DNA from: Lamellibrachia satsuma
Lineage: Eukaryota; Annelida; Polychaeta; Sabellida; Siboglinidae
Reading direction: 5' to 3'
NCBI GenBank assembly: GCA_033239005.1
Contig: BSQZ01000029.1
Coordinates: 3,593,501 to 3,657,500 of the forward strand
DNA: 64,000 nucleotides
Position numbers and translations under genes: made by a program. Below the pieces are notes generated by a model, which saw only the letters and a list, made by a program, of their open reading frames with translations, had not been told where the DNA came from and ran no database searches. Positions 9,671 through 21,082 of this stretch are shown here, piece by piece; the first letter of the stretch is position 1; every line of letters starts with the position of its first letter.

Positions 9671-10035
9671 TGTATTGTCTCCAGATACAATCAAAATCTG
9701 ACTTTAATGCAAAAAAAAAATGGCGATGTATCTGCAAGCTGTAGGCATTCTGCCTACATACACTGGCGTCACTAATACGTGTACTCATCCGTATTTGTTT
9801 TTTGCCCATTTTGTTTTGTTCTTTTGTAATTCTGACTATTTAATTAACACTGTCCAAGCACTATGTTAATGTCACAGCATTGTATGTTTTCTTTTGCTAT
9901 CATTGCACTTTTCAATATCACAGATGTTCTCGTTAACGCGTTTCATTTTAGCACCTATGGTCCATTTGTGGATATTAATTGTTGTACAAATTACTGTTAA
10001 TATGATGTCAAGTTCACTTGTAACGGACTTTGAAC

Positions 10036-10986
10036 ATGGCTAGAAATGGTTTTCCTTTTAACGATGATGATTCCTTTTTAAGAAATGTTGGAGGGTTAAC
10101 AGTTAACTCTTTAAATCACATCTTACAAATAAACGAATTCAATGAAAGTTTACCAGATGGAGAACTTGAAATTATTAAACATTCTCCATATTTTACTGAT
10201 GAAGAATTAACAGACAAAATAAAAAACAAGCAGAATACCTTTGTAGTGTTGAGTCTAAATTGTCAAAGCCTTAATGCAAAAATGGATCAAATTAATATGA
10301 AATTAGAAAATTTAAGAAACAACAGCTGTGAAATTGGAGCCATTTGTTTACAAGAAACATGGTTATCCAATGACTCCAACATTTCTTTGCTGCAAATAGA
10401 ATAGGTTTTACATTAATCTCTCAAGGTAAAATTTGTAGTGCTCATGGTGGCCTATCGATATATCTTAGTAATAAATATGACTATAAAATATTATCTATTA
10501 ACAATGTATCAAATGTATGGGAAGGACAGTTTATTGAGATAACTGGAAATACTATCCTAAAAAAAATTATACTGGGAAATATATATAGACCACCAAGAGA
10601 TGTTATTGAGAATTACAAGACCTTTATTGACGAATTAACCCCGATACTCACTCATTTACAAAAACTAAAGAGTGAAGTTATCATAGCAGGTGATTTTAAT
10701 ATTGACTTACTGAAAATCAAAGAAAAACCTGTATTTAGTGAATACTTTGACATGATCAGTGCACAAGGCTTCTTTCCTAGAATCACATTGCCTACCAGAT
10801 TTTCAGAACATCGTGGTACACTTATTGACAATTTTTTATGTAAACTGTCAGAGGGGTCATTGAACTCCACTTCTGGCATTTTAATCAACCAAATTTCTGA
10901 TCATCTTCCCTGTTTCATTTGCATGGACTGCATATTAACCCAAATTCATAACAATAACACAGAAAAGTCCGGATTCGCTAAATAAA
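10036..10986 (+). pseudogene. LINE ORF2 endonuclease region (EEP)
   Basis: Starts at the ATG at 10036. Motifs in order: LSLNCQSLNAK, ICLQETWL, then after a frame break at about 10404 GGLSIYLS, GNIYRPP, AGDFNIDLL, GTLIDNF and ISDHLPCF. These are the catalytic Asn, Glu, Asp and His signatures of apurinic-like endonucleases that nick target DNA. A further stop at 10983 and several frame changes at 10990-11550 disconnect it from the reverse transcriptase. Confidence 0.75.
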
Positions 10987-11557
10987 TTTAGATTAGAATG
11001 AATACACTCATACATTTATGATAAACTAAATAAGAATATTGATGGTAATCCCAACGAAAATTATAACATTCTTGAAGAAATTATTTTAAATACTATGATT
11101 AAATGCTTACCCACTAAGACAATTAAATATAACAAACATAAATATAAAAAAATCGTCTTGGATTACTCAAGGTATTATTAGATCAATAACGTTTAGAGAT
11201 AAGCTATATCTAAAAATGAAGCAAACTACTATAGACACAGCAAGATATCAGGTCCTTAAAACTAATTTGCACGCTTATAATAAAATTCTTTAAAAAAATA
11301 TTCGTCTGGCCAAAAAAATATATTTTGAATCGAGATTTGAGAAACATAAGAACAACATTAAAAAAACATGATCAATTATTAAAGAAATAATTAATGAAAC
11401 AACAAAGACTGAACAATTTCCTAACTCTTTTAAAATTGATGGAACAACTGTTACCGATAAAACGGATATTGCCAATCAATTTAATTTAGTTTTTACAAAT
11501 ATTGGTCCCAAACTTGCATCACAAATAAGTAGTAACGGCAAATGTCATAGAGATTAT

Positions 11558-13189
11558 TTGAAAAACCAGACCATACACAAATTCACGTTTAAACCTATAA
11601 GTGAAGATACTACAATTAATATAATTAACCGTATACATCCTAAATCTAGTAGTGGCAAAGACGGCATATCAACTATATTATTAAAAACAATAAAACATGA
11701 AATTTGTAAACCTGTCACCACAATACTCAATCAATCTTTGTCAACAGGTATATTTCCTGACAAACTAAAAGTTGCTAAAGTAATACCACTAATCAAAAAA
11801 GGTGATAATACCATTTTTGATAATTACCGTCCAATTTCGATCTTACCAGCAATTTCTAAAGTATTTGAGAGAGTCATATTTGACCAACTACACGAATACT
11901 TCCACAATAGAGAGCTATACTACAGTAGTCAATATGGCTTCAGAGAGAAACATTCAACCGAACTTGCCACCCTTGAAATAATAGACAGAATTATTCAGGA
12001 AATGGACAAACATCTAACTCCAATAAATATATATATTGATTTATCAAAAGCCTTTGATACAATAGACCATAATATACTCATGGATAAATTAAAGCACTAT
12101 GGCATAAAAGGCACAGCATTTAACCTCTTTAAGAACTATTTATCAAATCGTAAACAGTACGTACAATTTGGACACGTAAAATCTAAAGAAGCATATATTA
12201 CTACTGGTGTCCCGCAAGGGTCGATATTAGGACCTTTGTTGTTCATTATATACATTAATGACCTACCAATTGCTAGTGACCTTTTCAACTTCATAACTTA
12301 TGCTGACGATACAACCCTAACCAGTACATTAGATGTCTTTAATCGACCCGGTGACTTAAATAACAATATAAACGAAGAACTAAACAAGATATGTGACTGG
12401 CTTAACTTAAACAAACTTGCTCTAAATGTTGACAAAACTAAAGCTATGATTTTTAATATGCCACAAAAGAAAGTAGAAAAGCCTGTGCTATTAGTAAATG
12501 GAACTGTAATTGAATATGTAAATAACTTCAACTTTTTGGGCATCACATTAAATAATCACTTGAACTGGGACAGTCACATAAACAAAGTAGCATACAAAAT
12601 ATCTAGAACCACTGGAATTCTAAAAAAACTGACACATTTTTTACCACAGCATATTCTAAGGACAATGTACAATTCTATCATATTACATCATATAAACTAT
12701 GGTATATTGGCATGGGGGTATCAAACGCAACGCATATTTATACTTCAGAAAAAAGCAATTAGAATAATCACGTTAAGTAAATATAATGCACACACTGCTC
12801 CTATTTATAAAGAACTCAAATTATTAAAGGTCAGTGACATCTACAAGCTACAAGAACTTAAGTTTTATCATAAATTAATAAATAAAAAAACTACCTGAAT
12901 ATTTTTATAATATACCTTATACTAACACTTTGAAATACATCAATATGACACACGAGACAAAAATCGTTTATTTATGTCAAGAAATAATCATGTTTTCGCA
13001 AACAAATGTATTAGATACAGCATGATTAGAACTGTTAACAATAGTCCAAATGATATTACTGACAAAGTCCATACTCATAGTCTATATGGTTTCTCCAGTT
13101 ACATAAAACAATATCTTCTTGGTAAGTATGAATACAACTGTACCAAAACAAATTGTTACATTTGCCGAAATCAGGGCATACGTGTATAG
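11558..13189 (+). pseudogene. LINE reverse transcriptase
   Basis: Open for 446 codons (to 12898) with RT motifs: KVIPLIKKGD, NYRPISILPAISKVFER, YGFREKHST, YIDLSKAFDTIDH, GVPQGSILGPLLFIIYIND and YADDTTL, then LGITL and the thumb region. After a frame break near 12895 the C-terminus continues to 13189 (YNCTKTNCYICRN). This core domain is better preserved than the endonuclease region. The YADD tetrad is intact. Confidence 0.85.
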
Positions 13190-13285
13190 TTATTTATTTG
13201 TGTAATTAATATGTAGGTATATCTTGTAGGCAGCCATACATATGCATATATGTACATGGATGTGCTTGTGCTATACATATAGTTT

Positions 13286-13289
<4 letters not shown>

Positions 13290-13325
<36 letters not shown>
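13290..13325. repeat. Short (TA)n in LINE 3' region
   Basis: About 36 bp of TA in the 3' untranslated region of the LINE. Confidence 0.9.
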
Positions 13326-13328
<3 letters not shown>

Positions 13329-13611
13329 TATTATATAATTATAAACTTAGTACTTTTATTATTGCTATCACTTGTATTCCTAATTTTTAATATTTTCAAT
13401 TGCTTGACTGAACCAGTGGTGGCTCCCATGATAGCGACATACTCAATGTCTCAATGGGAGTCTCCGTGACCATTTATTTGATTTACTTTGTTTATATGTC
13501 GATTGTGTTACATTTACTTGGTCAAAATAAATGAGTCTGAGTCTGAGGATGTAACAATCCCACAAACCATCATGTCATCATAGTATTTATATAAGTCTAT
13601 CCGTGTATATG

Positions 13612-13615
<4 letters not shown>

Positions 13616-13700
<85 letters not shown>
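13616..13700. repeat. (TA)n microsatellite after LINE
   Basis: About 85 bp of TA with a TAAA interruption, in Polinton sequence that resumes after 13548. No gene from 13549 to 13792. Confidence 0.9.
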
Positions 13701-13792
13701 GTATATGTATATGACACACCAAAGTATATGTAATAATAAAAAAGTCATACAATGAATGATACGTGTTGTCAGTGGTGTTCCCACGTCCTACA

Positions 13793-14308
13793 TAGTTGAA
13801 AGAGAACCCGTAGCCATCGATAGTGGACACAGTAGCCATTAGCATAGGAACACACCTTAGTTACACCACCACCACCACCACCACCATCACCACCACCACC
13901 ACCACCACCACCACCCCCACCACCACACGCACTATATAGATGTACTAAGGGCCGCTGTCTCTCAGTTGTAGACGCGTACAGCACCATGAAACGTCATCTA
14001 TGTCGTCACTGCGGACTAGCACTCGACACGTATGCAGTTGAAAGAGAACCCGTAGCCATCGATAGTGGACACAGTAGCCATTAGCATAGGAACACACCTT
14101 AGTTACACCACCACCACCACCACCACCACCATCACCACCACCACCACCACCACCACCACCACCACCACCACCACCACCACCACCACCCCCACCACCACAC
14201 GCACTATATAGATGTACTAAGGGCCGCTGTCTCTCAGTTGTAGACGCGTACAGCACCATGAAACGTCATCTATGTCGTCACTGCGGACTAGCACTCGACA
14301 GGTATGCA
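13793..14308 (+). repeat. Tandem duplication of the PolB promoter/start module, with (CCA)n
   Basis: Two head-to-tail units, 13793-14035 and 14036-14308. Each holds GTAGCCATCGATAGTGGACA (shared with the terminal repeats), a CCA-repeat (about 65 bp in unit 1, about 90 bp in unit 2), a TATATAG box, and the ATG with the first zinc-finger codons. The two units differ mainly in CCA number. Unit 1's ATG (13986) leads into an early stop after the duplicated part. Confidence 0.85.
14205..14211 (+). promoter_or_regulatory. TATA box for zinc-finger/PolB gene (duplicate at 13933-13939)
   Basis: ACTATATAG, 53 bp upstream of the ATG at 14258. An identical copy stands 53 bp upstream of the ATG at 13986 in the first tandem unit. 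Confidence 0.55.
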
Positions 14309-17300
14309 GAGTTACGACGACACGTAGAGAGTCATTCGACACCGGCGGTGAATGAACACACGTATTCGGTAGCGCAACCAGCAGCGGTGCCACCTAGCAA
14401 CCACGCCAAGAGACCGAAATATACGTGTAAATGCGATGCAACGTTTGGGAAATGGGACGATCTGCAGCATCACGTTAGGTTCGTATGTCGTCTTAGCAGT
14501 AGCAGTAGCAGTAGTAGAAAAAAGACCACAGTCTACACTTGTACGAAATGTGGAAAGAAGTTCAATAGGCGCTACATCCTGACCAGACACGCACGAACAC
14601 CGTGTACCGACGTCAAGGAGCCACCATCACCGAAGCAATCACATAGGGAAGACACCACACCCCACCATCCACTTGTTACCCACCTGATCGACTCCCCTTC
14701 GCCGACAACCTGTCGACGGAACTGCTAGATGTCGTTCGAGCGCACTGGCAGACCATACGGACACGTGTAACGAGAGGACCCCTCCAGTGCAGGTACGATT
14801 ACAGATTAACGACGCTCGACATGACCGTTCTAGAGACACCTTTGAAGAGCATGTTCCAGGAACAGACCAACGCCTTCAAGATTAATATCAGTTACGGGTT
14901 CATTCTGAGGAACAAGAACACGGGTCGATACAAGTACTATCATTCCTCGTGCAACTGCTGTGGACGCTACCTGGACGAGCCCTGTCTCATCACCAACAGC
15001 AAGGACTTTGATGACTTTCTCGAACGCATCCGAGAAACCGACGTCTTGCAATGGGCCATCAATCAAAGACCGGATTCGGCGTGGGTGTGCGAACTCGTGA
15101 CCCATGTAACATTTTTCGTCAACCGCATCATCGATCACCCGATAGGATGTGTAGGAATGATCTCCCTTCCAGTCTACATCAAGAAGAACAAAGCCGTCAT
15201 CGGATTGGAAAAGGAACGCAATCATAATAAGATGTACAGTGACAACCTGTGTCTCTTCCGATGTATGGCCCTGCATCGAGGATGTGACATTCGCCGATTG
15301 GAACCAGCGGTGAAGACGCTGTACGAGGCTTACGACCGAGACGGCGTACCCATGGAAGAATTTACCGGGGTCACGACGGATGACCTCTATCGTGTAGAGA
15401 CCACGTTCCAAACGAACGTGTGCGTGTACAGTCTCGTAAAACCGGATGGAGAGGATGGAGCGGATGGAACGACAACTGCCGAACTCGTCCGTCGATCGGT
15501 ATGTAAGTACCCTGACACACTCTACCTCAATCTTCATGAGACACATTTTTCCTTCATCCAGGATGTACGCATGTACTGTCACTCGTATAGATGTCGGAAA
15601 TGCGGTGACTCGTTGTGGAAAGACGCATGGAAGCTACGCAACCACGAGAGAACCTGTACGGGGGGTGTGCGTCGAGTCTATCCTGGTGACGTGTACCATT
15701 CGACTCCATCTGTGTTCGAACGGCTGGACGACGAGAACATCCGAGTGGCCGAAGCGTTGCGGTACTATCCGTACCGAGCCACCTTTGACTTCGAGTGTTG
15801 GTTCGACACCGAACAACTTCCGACGGACAGTGACCAGGTTCACTGGGTTGCGTGTCACGTCCCGCTGAGCGTCAGCGTGGCATCCAACGTGCCAGGACAC
15901 GAGCAAGTGAAATGTCTCGTCACGGATGGAGACACCAAGTTGATGAGCGCCATGATGGATATCCTGCGATCGATGAGTGACGCCGCGTACGACACTATCA
16001 AAGACTCATACGAGTATGCGTTGGAATAACTTGCAGAAGCGCTGACGAACTGGGACGAACAGGAGGAGACTGCACGGTCAGCCACCGACAAGGAAGCTCG
16101 ACCGGCAACCAATCCGTACAAAACGCTGATGGGACAACTGTATGGATGGATGAATCAGTTACCTGTCATCGGGTTCAATTCGGGTTCGTATGATCTCAAT
16201 GCCATCAAACAGTTCCTTATACCGTACTTCCTGTCCACGTCAAAGACCAAGTAACATGCAGAGGAAGACGAAGACGAAGAAGAGAGGGAACAAGAGGACA
16301 AAGAGAAAAAAGAAGAGAACGATGGCATCGGGTCATTTTTCGTCATCAAACGCAACAACACTTTCATGTGTCTTTCGACGGATCAGCTGAAATTCCTAGA
16401 CATGACCAACTACATAGCCCCTGGGTTCAGCTATGACAAGTATCTGAAAGCGTCCGGATGCGAGGTGACAAAAGGTCATTTCCCTTACGAGTACATGGAC
16501 CGTCTGGAGAGGCTCGACGACACCGCTCTGCCGCCACTTTGTCAAGGTTGTCGAGCTGTGGGAATGCGAGTGGAAAGAGATGAGACGAGCCCCGGCCGTA
16601 CGACAGTGTCTGGATGCTGCATTTCCCCGACGTCGACACGTGCGGTGGACGATGACGTCACAACAGATCATGAACGGAGTGCGTGCAGGAACCGTGTTCG
16701 GCATGATCGAGTGCGACATTTGCGTACCGGAAGAATTGCGCGAGCGCTTTGCCGAGATGCAGCCCGTGTTCAAGAACATCCGTCTGATACGCGAGGATCT
16801 CGGTCCGTTCATGCGCCGCTACGCCGAAGAGCACAAGATCATGTCGACTCAGAGGCGCATGCTCGTGGGTAGTTATCGTGGCGATAAGATACTGCTCGCA
16901 ACGCCCCTGCTGCGATGGTACCTGGACCACGGTCTCGAGGTGCTGCACATGTATCAGGTCATCGAGTACGATCCTATTCCGTGTTTCCGGCGGTTCGGCG
17001 ACGCGGTGTCCACGGCCCGACACGAGGGAGACGTCCACCGAGACAAGACCATCATCGCGGACACCATGAAGTTGCTGGGGAACTCGGGCTACGGAAAGAC
17101 CATCACCAACGTTGACCGACATCGTGACGTCAGCTACTGCACGGAGAAGGCGGCATCGCTCATGGGCAACGATAAAGGATCCCGACAACTCGACCTCGTC
17201 GTCGACGATGCGTACGAGATAGAGATGAACAAGAAAACCGTCAAGTACACCCTACCCGTACACGTGGGATTCTTCGTTCTGCAGTACGCCAAGATGCGCA

Positions 17301-17821
17301 TGTTGCAGTTCTATTACGACTTTATCAACAGATACGTGGAGCGCCCTCTGTTCCAGTACTGCGAGATGGATACAGATAGCGCGTATTTGGCCTTGACCGG
17401 TGAGTCCGTTGACGACCTCGTGACCTCAGCACTACGAGATCATTATTTCCGACATCGCTCCGTGGATCGGAGACGAGGCGTGCTGTAAGGCGCGCAGAGC
17501 GTTCGACAAGAGGACACCGGGTCTGTTCAAGGTCGAGTGGTCCGGCGACGGGTTCGTGGGGTTGTGTAGCAAGTACTATTGTCTCGGAGCCACAGCAAGT
17601 ACAGCACCAAAGGACTGAGCAAACGTCACAACACCATCGACAATGATGCGTTCCTGGAGGTGCTCACCAACCGTCGGAGCGGAAGTGGAAAGAACCGCGG
17701 ATTCCGGGTGCATAAATCGACCGTGTTGACGTACGTGCAGGAACGGGCGGCCCTCACCTACTTTTACGCCAAACGCGTGGTGCACGAGGGCGGGGTGACC
17801 ACGGGTCCGGTGGACGTGTAG
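14258..17821 (+). pseudogene. polB: Protein-primed family B DNA polymerase with N-terminal zinc fingers, inactivated
   Basis: The N-terminus (14258-14680) has C2H2-type fingers (CRHCGLAL, CKCDATF, YTCTKCGKKFNRR). A frame change near 14690 leads into the main frame (14700-16530), with FKINISYGFILRN, DNLCLFRCMALHRG and NLHETHFSFI, typical of Polinton PolB. Exonuclease motifs: FDFEC (about 15784), GFNSGSYDLN (about 16170), SYDKYLKA (about 16429). Polymerase motif B KLLGNSGYGK (about 17068) and motif C MDTDS (about 17365) are present. In-frame TAA stops lie at 16027 and 16252. At about 16530 the text jumps from the exonuclease end to VELWECEW, so the segment that normally holds the priming insertion and motif A (DxxxLY) is gone. 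Further frame changes at about 17450 and 17580 precede the C-terminal block (NRGFRV, YFYAKRVV). It would replicate the element from a terminal protein, but this copy cannot. Confidence 0.9.
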
Positions 17822-17829
17822 ATAAGGCG

Positions 17830-18485
17830 ATGCACGCTGCACTTGTTTCATACACGATCATGGATGCACGATGGAAACATCCCTTCATATGCATCGTCGC
17901 CGGACCGACGGGATGCGGCAAGAGTACTTTCGTGACGCGTATGTTGCGTCACGCTACTGCAATGATCGATCCACCTCCCGAAAAGATCACGTGGTGTTAC
18001 GGAGAATGGCAAGAGGCGTACCCAACGACGGACTTGGACCACGTGCGGTTGGAGGAAGGGTTATCGACGGCGGCCATGTTCGAATCGACAACGAGGAACC
18101 TCATCGTCATAGACGATCTCATGGCAGAAACGGACGAGTGGGTCACGACCTTGTTCACTAAAAAAGTCACCACAGGAACACGTCCGTGCTGTATCTCGTA
18201 CAGAACCTGTTCCCCAAAAACAAAGAGAGTCGTACCATCAGTCTGAATTTTCAGTACATGGTGGTGTTCAAGAATCCTCGTGACGCATCGCAGATGTCGC
18301 ACTTGGCTCGGCAGATGTATCCGGGACGCGTGAAATTCGTGCAAGAGGCTTTTAAAGACGCCACGGCAGTACCGTACGGTTATCTATTGGTAGATCTGAA
18401 ACAGGACACGCCCGAGGACATGCGTCTGCGCACGGCCATCTTTCCAGACGACGGTGTTCAGTACGTGTACTTGCCGAAGGTATAA
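17830..18485 (+). pseudogene. FtsK/HerA-type genome-packaging ATPase (A32-like)
   Basis: Starts at ATG 17830 or, more like relatives, the internal ATG at 17860. HPFICIVAGPTGCGKST is the Walker A region and NLIVIDDLM is Walker B. A frame change within the A6 run at 18162-18167 (CACTAAAAAAGTC) splits the protein; the following frame gives SHHRNTSVLYLVQNLF, NFQYMVVFKNPRD and LVDLKQDTPED, ending at 18485. The motor pumps DNA into capsids. It lies 9 nt after the PolB stop. One A-tract indel is the only lesion seen. Confidence 0.9.
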
Positions 18486-18488
18486 AAA
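18481..18488 (+). promoter_or_regulatory. TATA box overlapping the end of the ATPase gene
   Basis: TATAAAAA overlaps the ATPase stop and lies 42 bp before the ATG at 18523, so it probably starts a separate late transcript. Confidence 0.5.
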
Positions 18489-18522
18489 GACTGCGCATGT
18501 GGATAGTCTCTTCATTCGCACC

Positions 18523-18871
18523 ATGTCTGCCCTGGTGAAGAGACACATTGCGTGCATACAGGCTCTGAACAGAATAAAGAGCAACAAACAACGCTGACGC
18601 CGATCTGCTGTGCGCACTGGCCGAGTGTGCCTACAACATACTAAAAAAGAACATTCCATTGACCGTACTACAGAGGCGACGTTTGAGTAAATACAGGACG
18701 AAATTACGCGAGTTGGCTCAAAGACGAACGCCGGCTGCCAGGAGAAGACGCATCTTGTTGCAACCGCAGGTCGGCCAGGGACAGAGCGGAGGTTTCCTAT
18801 CGACCTTCCTAGCACCGTTGGCAAGTTCGGTCTTTCTACCCTTGCTCCGAGTGGCGCTGCTCAAGAGGTAG
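18523..18871 (+). pseudogene. Conserved Polinton small basic protein with QxGQGQSGGFL / hydrophobic tail
   Basis: Begins MSALVKRHIACIQALNRI at 18523. A +1 frame change near 18590 moves to a frame with LLCALAECAYNILKKN, LTVLQRRRLSKYRTKLREL, a polybasic ARRRRILLQPQ, GGFLSTFLAPL and a hydrophobic C-terminus, ending at 18871. I recognise this layout (helical N-terminus, basic middle, QxGGFL, hydrophobic end) from many animal Polinton loci, where it is thought to be virion-associated. That role is inference. Placed between ATPase and the next conserved ORF. Confidence 0.6.
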
Positions 18872-18875
18872 ATAC

Positions 18876-19665
18876 ATGGAACACGCACGCAAGATGGCCT
18901 TGGTGGACCCGCGACTGTTGGACACGCTTCTTTCACCTCCACCCCCCGCAACCGACACCGTAGGTAAGAAGGTGTAAGCCCTCGATGACGATATGAAGAC
19001 CATCCTCGACAGAAAGGACCTAGACGACGGGACCAAGGTGACACTGTATAATCAGGTGTTGCAGCGGTACAACGTCTTGGCCGATAAACACGCCAAGGAA
19101 CCGGTACGCGTGGTCACGGTGAACGAGTCGGTGACGGGGTCGAGACCGGAGGCGGAGCCGGGGTCGGAGTCGGAGGGTGCAGTACGAGTTCCTGGTAGCG
19201 GACTAGAGGCCACCGTCTTGGACACCGTTCCCAAGACCATGCACGCCAAAGCCAGACGTTTGATGGAGCATATCCAGAGAAATGTCGCGTGGACCGCTCG
19301 CGGTGAACTTATACACGAGGGCGAGCCGGTTGTCGGAAGTAACGTGGTGGATCTCGTTAATGATCTGTTGCGTAAGAGAAAGACCGATCCGACGGGGTGG
19401 CAGCCATTCGCACGACAACTCCGTACGTACCATCAACCTGCCCATGGAGTTGGTCGGTAACGCTGTCAGGAAAGCCTACATACGACAGGCGACGACGGTC
19501 ACTCCCTCTCGACGATCAACTACTACTACTCCTCGTGCTGCTGGCAGTGCACGAAGGTCACTAAGTTGGACACCCCTCGCTCGTCAGCGCCGTCGAATGG
19601 AACATTCCCCACCCCCCGAAAAACGCAAGGCTTTGTCGCCATTGGCTGGGTGGGACGACTTATAA
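18876..19665 (+). pseudogene. Conserved Polinton protein (MEHARKM ... NVVDLVND family)
   Basis: ATG at 18876, MEHARKMALVDPRLLDTLL. An in-frame TAA at 18975-18977 interrupts it. The same frame then resumes with DDDMKTILDRKDLDDGTKV, YNQVLQRYNVLA, VPKTMHAKARRLMEHI and NVVDLVNDLLRKRK, and shifts by one near 19420 to INLPMELVGNAVRKAY and a basic tail ending at 19665. The combination of an N-terminal VDPRLL, a YNQVLQRY helix and a C-terminal GSNVVDLVND block recurs in animal Polintons. Its function is not established; its position among virion genes suggests a structural or scaffold role. Confidence 0.6.
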
Positions 19666-19674
19666 GGTGGTACG

Positions 19675-19834
19675 ATGCGTGTCCGTAGCACAGTGTTCGT
19701 CATGCCAACGGATCCACAGGACGCGTACCGTTCCATCGTCGCTGCGATATTTTTAGTGGACTATACATGATTGCTCACGGTATAGCCCAAAGTCTTATGC
19801 AACAGGCGTTATTCAGACTATGGTTTCGCTACTA
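19675..19834 (+). pseudogene. Small Polinton ORF, frameshifted
   Basis: ATG at 19675 gives PTDPQDAYRSIVAAIF, then one extra T in TATTTTTAGTGG near 19752 shifts the frame. The alternate frame gives MIAHGIAQSLMQQALFRLW to TAG at 19832. The two parts join naturally as a short hydrophobic, membrane-like protein. It overlaps the next small ORF. Confidence 0.4.
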
Positions 19835-19978
19835 GACCTTTGTTGTTGCACCGCTATCTTTGTGGGTGCGATAACGTTTGTCCTGCTACACATCGGCGTG
19901 CTCCTCGTCATTCGTCAGCATTGGTACTCCGAAGTCAACGTCACCGCCACAGTCAACGCGTCCGACTTCCTCTTTTAA
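19820..19978 (+). CDS. Small single-span membrane protein, 52 aa
   Basis: Intact frame from ATG 19820 to TAA 19976-19978. Residues 5-30 are hydrophobic with three adjacent Cys (LDLCCCTAIFVGAITFVLL), followed by a basic-aromatic boundary (RQHWY) and a short polar tail with NVT and NAS sequons. A type III or type II single-span protein is likely. Its stop overlaps the integrase ATG (TAATG), a compact viral-style junction. Function unknown. Confidence 0.55.
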   Translation: MVSLLDLCCCTAIFVGAITFVLLHIGVLLVIRQHWYSEVNVTATVNASDFLF

Positions 19979-21082
19979 TGGCGCGGAGGAGAGGACAACC
20001 CATGAGGGAGGTCTACTTCGATCCCACGAAGGTAGGCAGTTTTGGCGGAGTCGATGCCTTGCGACGCGTCACGCGCATGCCGCGGAAAAATCGTCGCAGA
20101 ATGGTTGTCGGAACAGGACGCCTACACCTTACACAAACCAGCGAGACGCCATTTCAAGAGACGACGCGTCATCGTGGGTGGTATGAATCAGCAGTGGCAG
20201 GCCAATATCGTAGACTTGACGAAGTTGAAACACGACAACGAAGGTATGACCTTTCTCCTCACGGTGATCGACGTCTTCTCGAAAGTGGCCTGGTGTGTTC
20301 CCATGAAGAACAAGTCCGCGGCGTCATTGACTGCGGCGCTGCAAACCACGTTCGTCGACGTATGGCCACAGACGCTGCAGACGGATCAAGGTGTGGAATT
20401 TCTGAATAAATCAGTTCAGGCTCTATTGCAACATTACGGCATCCATCGCTTCTCCACGCACAACGCGGAGACGAAGGCGAGCGTCGTGGAACGATTCAAC
20501 AGAACGTTGAAGACGCGCATGTGGCGATATTTCACGAAACACCAGACGTGGCGTTACATCGACGTCCTTCCGGACTTGGTACGATCGTATAACAACACCC
20601 CCCACAGCAGCATCGGCATGGCTCCATCACGGGTAAATCACAAAAATCAAGAAAAGGTGTGGCAACGCCTGTACGGTCACGACGGTAAGGGCGTGCCCAA
20701 GTTGTGTGTGTCGGATCGCGTGCGCGTCAGCAAGTACAAAGGCACGTTCGAAAAGGGCTACGAGACGAACTGGAGCGAAGAGATCTTCACGATACACGAG
20801 GTTCATCCCTCCGATCCACCCGTGTACCGCTTGCGGGACGATCTCGGCGAAGTGCTGGACGGCACCTTCTACGAACTGGAGCTGCAGAAGGTGTCGGTAC
20901 CCGATAAAGTGTACCGCGTCGAAGAGGTACTGCAACGCCGTACGGTTGGTAGACGCAAGGAGGCTTTGGTGAAATGGTACGGCTATCCCTCCAAATTCAA
21001 CAGCTGGATCGGTGCCGGGGCACTCGTCCACTCCACTATAAAGACTAGCCACGCGTATGGCGACACTTCATTCGAGAAATGA
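19978..21082 (+). pseudogene. Polinton integrase with C-terminal chromodomain, inactivated
   Basis: Begins at ATG 19978 (MREVYFDPTKVGSFGGVDAL), then a frame change near 20065-20090 moves to the frame of VAEWLSEQDAYTLHKPARR. The catalytic core shows WQANIVDL where relatives have WQADLVDM, so the first catalytic Asp is Asn. The second Asp (LQTDQGVEF) and the Glu (KASVVERFNRT) remain, 34 residues apart. The C-terminus has the chromodomain pattern YRVEEVLQRR, VKWYGYP, FNSWI. Integrase inserts the element with 6-bp duplications; the chromodomain may direct it to marked chromatin. The stop overlaps the next ATG (ATGA). Confidence 0.9.

Larger units (their letters stand above)
9422..13548 (+). mobile_element. 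LINE (EEP endonuclease + RT, L2/CR1 superfamily) inserted in the Polinton
   Basis: Contains the 3' end of an ORF1, an ORF2 with endonuclease and reverse transcriptase, and a 3' end AATAAATGAGTCTGAGTCTGAG with a short TCTGAG repeat. Flanks TGTAACAGACCACAAG at about 9406-9421 and TGTAACAATCCCACAA at about 13550-13565 look like a diverged target duplication. It is 5' truncated within ORF1 and AT-rich compared with the GC-richer Polinton genes. It separates the accessory region from PolB. Confidence 0.85.

Noticed and set aside
14830..15582. 250-codon minus-strand frame
   Set aside because: Shadow of the well-supported PolB frame on the + strand.
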